A stretch of 19,930 bases of DNA from Streptomyces catenulae (GTDB taxonomy: Bacteria; Actinomycetota; Actinomycetes; Streptomycetales; Streptomycetaceae), in assembly GCF_000718015.1 (NCBI RefSeq), contig NZ_JODY01000057.1:1-19930 (forward strand). Reading direction: 5' to 3'. A program made the position numbers and the translations under genes. Positions 17,883-19,930 of the stretch are shown here, piece after piece. Numbering within the stretch: the first letter of the stretch is position 1; every line of letters begins with the position of its first letter. The notes beneath the pieces were generated by a model, which saw only the letters and a list, made by a program, of their open reading frames with translations, did not search any database and was not told the origin of the DNA.

Positions 17883-18458
17883 ATGGGAGTCTCGCTGGCC
17901 AAGGGCGGCAACGTCTCGCTGTCGAAGGAGGCGCCCGGCCTGAGCGCGGTCACCGTCGGCCTCGGCTGGGACGTGCGGACGACGACGGGCGCCGACTACG
18001 ACCTGGACGCGAGCGCCCTGCTCTGCACCGAGGCGGGCAAGGTCGTCTCGGACCGCCACTTCGTCTTCTACAACAACCTGACCAGCCCGGACGGTTCGGT
18101 CCAGCACACCGGCGACAACCTCACCGGTGAGGGCGAGGGCGACGACGAGTCGATCAACATCAACCTCACCGACGTCCCCGGCGAGGTCGCGAAGATCGTC
18201 TTCCCGGTCTCCATCCACGAGGCGGAGAGCCGCGGCCAGAGCTTCGGTCAGGTCCGTAACGCCTTCATCCGCGTCATCAACCGCCTCGACGGCGCCGAGC
18301 TGGCCCGTTACGACCTGAGCGAGGACGCCTCCACCGAGACCGCCATGGTCTTCGGTGAGCTGTACCGCCACGGCGGCGAGTGGAAGTTCCGCGCCGTAGG
18401 CCAGGGCTACGCCTCCGGTCTCGCCGGAATCGCCGCCGACTTCGGCGTGAACGTCTGA
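17883..18458 (+). CDS. terD: TerD-family stress/tellurium-resistance protein
   Basis: A 191-residue protein of exact family length, starting [13 protein letters not shown]. It has Ca2+-binding acidic motifs DYDLDAS (38-44) and [12 protein letters not shown] (78-89), and conserved WDVRTTTG and [25 protein letters not shown]. TerD proteins are cytosolic or membrane-associated calcium-binding stress proteins linked to tellurite, phage and envelope stress. Their molecular role is unsettled. The start is ATG 17883 with TGGAGG 6 nt upstream. A BlaI-type dyad lies in its upstream region. It is convergent with a TerB-like gene, across three strong hairpins. Confidence 0.96.
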   Translation: MGVSLAKGGNVSLSKEAPGLSAVTVGLGWDVRTTTGADYDLDASALLCTEAGKVVSDRHFVFYNNLTSPDGSVQHTGDNLTGEGEGDDESININLTDVPGEVAKIVFPVSIHEAESRGQSFGQVRNAFIRVINRLDGAELARYDLSEDASTETAMVFGELYRHGGEWKFRAVGQGYASGLAGIAADFGVNV

Positions 18459-18496
18459 CCCGCCGCCGAGCCGTCCGACCGGAGCACCGGCCACCG

Positions 18497-18542
18497 CACC
18501 GCCCGGTCCCGTACGGGGAGTTCCGTACGGGACCGGGCGGTG
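18497..18542 (+). terminator. 20-bp perfect-stem hairpin after terD
   Basis: Bases 18497-18516 pair without mismatch with 18523-18542 around a 6-nt loop (GGAGTT). The stem top contains CCCGTACGG. It begins 39 bp after the terD stop. Confidence 0.85.
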
Positions 18543-18574
18543 GTGCGTGCGGCCACCGTCGACGCGGCGGTGCA

Positions 18575-18622
18575 CGTAGGGGCGGGCCCGTACGGGAGAT
18601 GCCGTACGGGCCCGCCCCTACG
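18575..18622. terminator. 21-bp perfect-stem hairpin between terD and terB
   Basis: Bases 18575-18595 pair with 18602-18622 around a 6-nt loop (GAGATG). Like the preceding hairpin it ends in CCGTACGG arms. It can work in either direction for the convergent genes. Confidence 0.85.
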
Positions 18623-18631
18623 GGGTTCCCC

Positions 18632-18660
18632 GGCCGGACGATCCCTTACGGCGTCCGGCC
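18632..18660 (-). terminator. 9-bp-stem hairpin just past terB
   Basis: GGCCGGACG (18632-18640) pairs with CGTCCGGCC (18652-18660) around an 11-nt loop. It lies 8 bp beyond the stop of leftward terB. Confidence 0.7.
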
Positions 18661-18668
18661 CCGGGGTT

Positions 18669-19124
18669 TCAGAGGTCGAACTCGCCCGGGTTGATGTCCA
18701 GCGCGAAGCACGCCTCACGGACCACTGCCTGCTCGGTCTTGTCGAAGTCGCCGTCCGCGCCGCCGATGACGATGCCGATCTGGATCACCGCACGCGCCTC
18801 GACCGGCTTCTTCTTCACCTTGCCGATCTCCTGCATCACGGCGACCTTGCCGAAGTCGAAGTCGGCGGTCAGCTTGTCGAGGTAGCCGTCGAAGCGGCGC
18901 TGGAGGTCGTCCGCCGCGAAGTTCTGCAGCACCTCGTTGGTGCCGATCAGCTGCGCCACCCGGCGCCGCTCGGACGGGTCGATCGTGCCATCGGCGGCTG
19001 CCACCAGCGCGCACATCGCCATGCTGGCGTCCCGGAAGGCGCCGCTCTTGAGGTCGTTCTTCTTGGCGACGAGCTGGGTCTGCATCGTCTGGGCGGAATC
19101 CTTGATCCGGTCCCACAGTGCCAT
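18669..19124 (-). CDS. terB: TerB-family tellurite-resistance/stress protein
   Basis: A 151-residue all-helical protein of the TerB family. It carries the paired acidic metal-binding motifs AADGTIDPSE (43-52) and GGADGDFDKTE (121-131), typical of TerB. The opening MALWDRIKDSAQTMQTQLVAKKNDLKSG and the ending ALDINPGEFDL are family-like. TerB acts with TerD-type proteins in stress complexes near the membrane. The start is ATG 19124 with AGGAG 6 nt upstream. The BlaI-type dyad at 19261 lies 137 bp upstream. The gene is convergent with terD, so the pair shares a regulator by separate sites rather than one operon. Confidence 0.94.
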   Translation of the reverse strand: MALWDRIKDSAQTMQTQLVAKKNDLKSGAFRDASMAMCALVAAADGTIDPSERRRVAQLIGTNEVLQNFAADDLQRRFDGYLDKLTADFDFGKVAVMQEIGKVKKKPVEARAVIQIGIVIGGADGDFDKTEQAVVREACFALDINPGEFDL

Positions 19125-19260
19125 CGGGATCTCCTGGTCGTCGTCGTCCGTTGTTCCGTGTGCCGGTGCCGCACGGCGTGCCGGACGGACGGTGCGGCCC
19201 GCGCCGCGGGCACGTCACGTCCGGCCGACCGGCGGCCGGTTTGGTCATGCGTAGGTAAAA

Positions 19261-19276
19261 TCTACAGGTATGTAGA
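19261..19276 (-). promoter_or_regulatory. BlaI/MecI-type operator candidate (site 3)
   Basis: TCTACAGGTATGTAGA is a 6-4-6 dyad 137 bp upstream of terB. Read towards terB it is TCTACATACCTGTAGATTTT, almost identical to site 1 in the arms and the following bases. It could in principle also serve the rightward gene at 19631, 354 bp away. Confidence 0.72.
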
Positions 19277-19303
19277 GGTTTGTGGAGGGGGCGGGGTCGA
19301 CGA

Positions 19304-19343
19304 GATCGCTTTCCGGGCGGCGGGATCGCTGTCCGGGCGGCGG
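19304..19343. repeat. 20-bp tandem duplication
   Basis: GATCGCTTTCCGGGCGGCGG (19304-19323) is followed directly by the same 20 bp with one change, T to G (19324-19343). It lies 28 bp from the BlaI-type dyad. Confidence 0.85.
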
Positions 19344-19630
19344 GGGAGGCAGGGGTGACGGAGGAGTCGGGGGTGCCGGAGGTGCCTGACGCGCGCCGCG
19401 CGCCGCTCGCCGCGTGCCGACTCGCCACCGCTCGCCGGTCGTCCGCCCGTCGCCGTCTCGCGCACCCCGGTCCTCGCTCCGGACATTCCGCCCATAGTTG
19501 GGCATGTTGGGGTTACGGTGGAGTGACCGGGGACCGCCCGCCGGAACGAGGGCCGTGTGCGGCTCCGCCGAGGTCCCCGGGGCCCCGTGCCGGAAGGCCC
19601 GGACCATGAGGCCCGAGTGAGGTGAGCACG

Positions 19631-19879
19631 ATGCAGATCGCGTTGACCGTGGTCGTTCTGCTGGCACTGATCGCCCTGGGCGTACTGTTCCTCGCCCGGG
19701 TCAACGCCCAGCAGGCGGGCCGGATGGCGACGCACAAGTACGCGACGCTGCAACCCTCCTTCCGCCTCCGGATGCGCCGATGGCCGCACGGCGGCGGCAG
19801 CCGCCCCGGCCCGCACGCCGCCGGACCCCCGCCGCCCACCCCCGACGAACGGGGCGACGGCCGACCCACCGGATCCTGA
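19631..19879 (+). CDS. Small single-pass membrane protein of unknown function
   Basis: An 82-residue protein with one N-terminal hydrophobic segment (IALTVVVLLALIALGVLFLA, about residues 3-22). A short basic stretch and a Pro/Gly-rich, likely disordered tail follow. ATG 19631 is preferred because GAGGTGA lies 5 nt upstream. A GTG at 19622 would overlap that ribosome site. The family was not recognised. No neighbour in the window suggests a role. Confidence 0.75.
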   Translation: MQIALTVVVLLALIALGVLFLARVNAQQAGRMATHKYATLQPSFRLRMRRWPHGGGSRPGPHAAGPPPPTPDERGDGRPTGS

Positions 19880-19930
19880 CCGCGGCACCTTCCGCACCGC
19901 CCCCGGACCCCGGCCCATGTCGCCCACCCC

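Larger units (their letters stand above)
19125..19630. other. Divergent intergenic region between terB and the small membrane protein gene
   Basis: No gene is supported. The region contains an AT-richer patch at 19245-19285 with the BlaI-type dyad, a 20-bp tandem repeat at 19304-19343, and a second AT-richer patch at about 19483-19520 (around CCATAGTTGGGCATG) that may hold a promoter for the rightward gene. No -35/-10 pair was convincing. Leftward frames here have shadow composition. Confidence 0.55.

Overview
The window looks like a Streptomyces (or close actinomycete) chromosome segment. GC content is very high, third codon positions are almost all G or C, GTG starts are common, and long open frames run antisense to the real genes. 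Gene content also fits: an aerobic cobalamin cluster, TerD/TerB proteins, an LCP-family protein and a BlaI/M56 pair. No tRNA, rRNA, insertion sequence, integrase or CRISPR array was seen.

Left part (1-9895) is the cobalamin region. Leftward genes are cobG (5772-4378), cobH (4275-3649) and a fused cobI-cobJ gene (3652-1973). They cover precorrin-2 to precorrin-4 and the later precorrin-8x rearrangement. Rightward, divergent cobN (6287-9895) encodes the large cobaltochelatase subunit and follows a clear cobalamin riboswitch. CobG plus CobN marks the aerobic, late-cobalt-insertion route. The remaining cob genes and the chelatase ATPase subunits are not here. A 23-bp tandem repeat lies between cobG and cobN. 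Further left, a zinc-ribbon protein with a very long Pro/Ala/Gly/Gln-rich repetitive tail runs off the window edge.

Middle part (9900-13050) holds a small membrane protein of unknown function, a GNAT acetyltransferase, and an Lrp/AsnC regulator divergent from azlC-azlD (branched-chain amino-acid exporter). Both divergent genes look leaderless. Convergent genes end at strong paired hairpins.

Right part (13050-19930) holds an LCP (LytR-CpsA-Psr) cell-wall ligase, an 82-residue protein, an SDR/RmlD-like reductase that appears to have lost an internal segment, an M56 membrane metallopeptidase with a BlaI/MecI-type repressor, convergent terD and terB genes separated by three hairpins, and a small single-pass membrane protein.

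The most interesting signal is a 16-bp dyad, TCTACA-N4-TGTAGA. It occurs three times (15184, 17681, 19261), each time upstream of a gene: the 82-residue protein, terD and terB. In the sense direction of each gene all three share TCTACAnnnCTGTAGATWTT. With blaI and the M56 peptidase gene in the same neighbourhood, this suggests a BlaI-controlled envelope-stress regulon whose outputs are Ter proteins rather than a beta-lactamase. This is inference from motif sharing and gene context.
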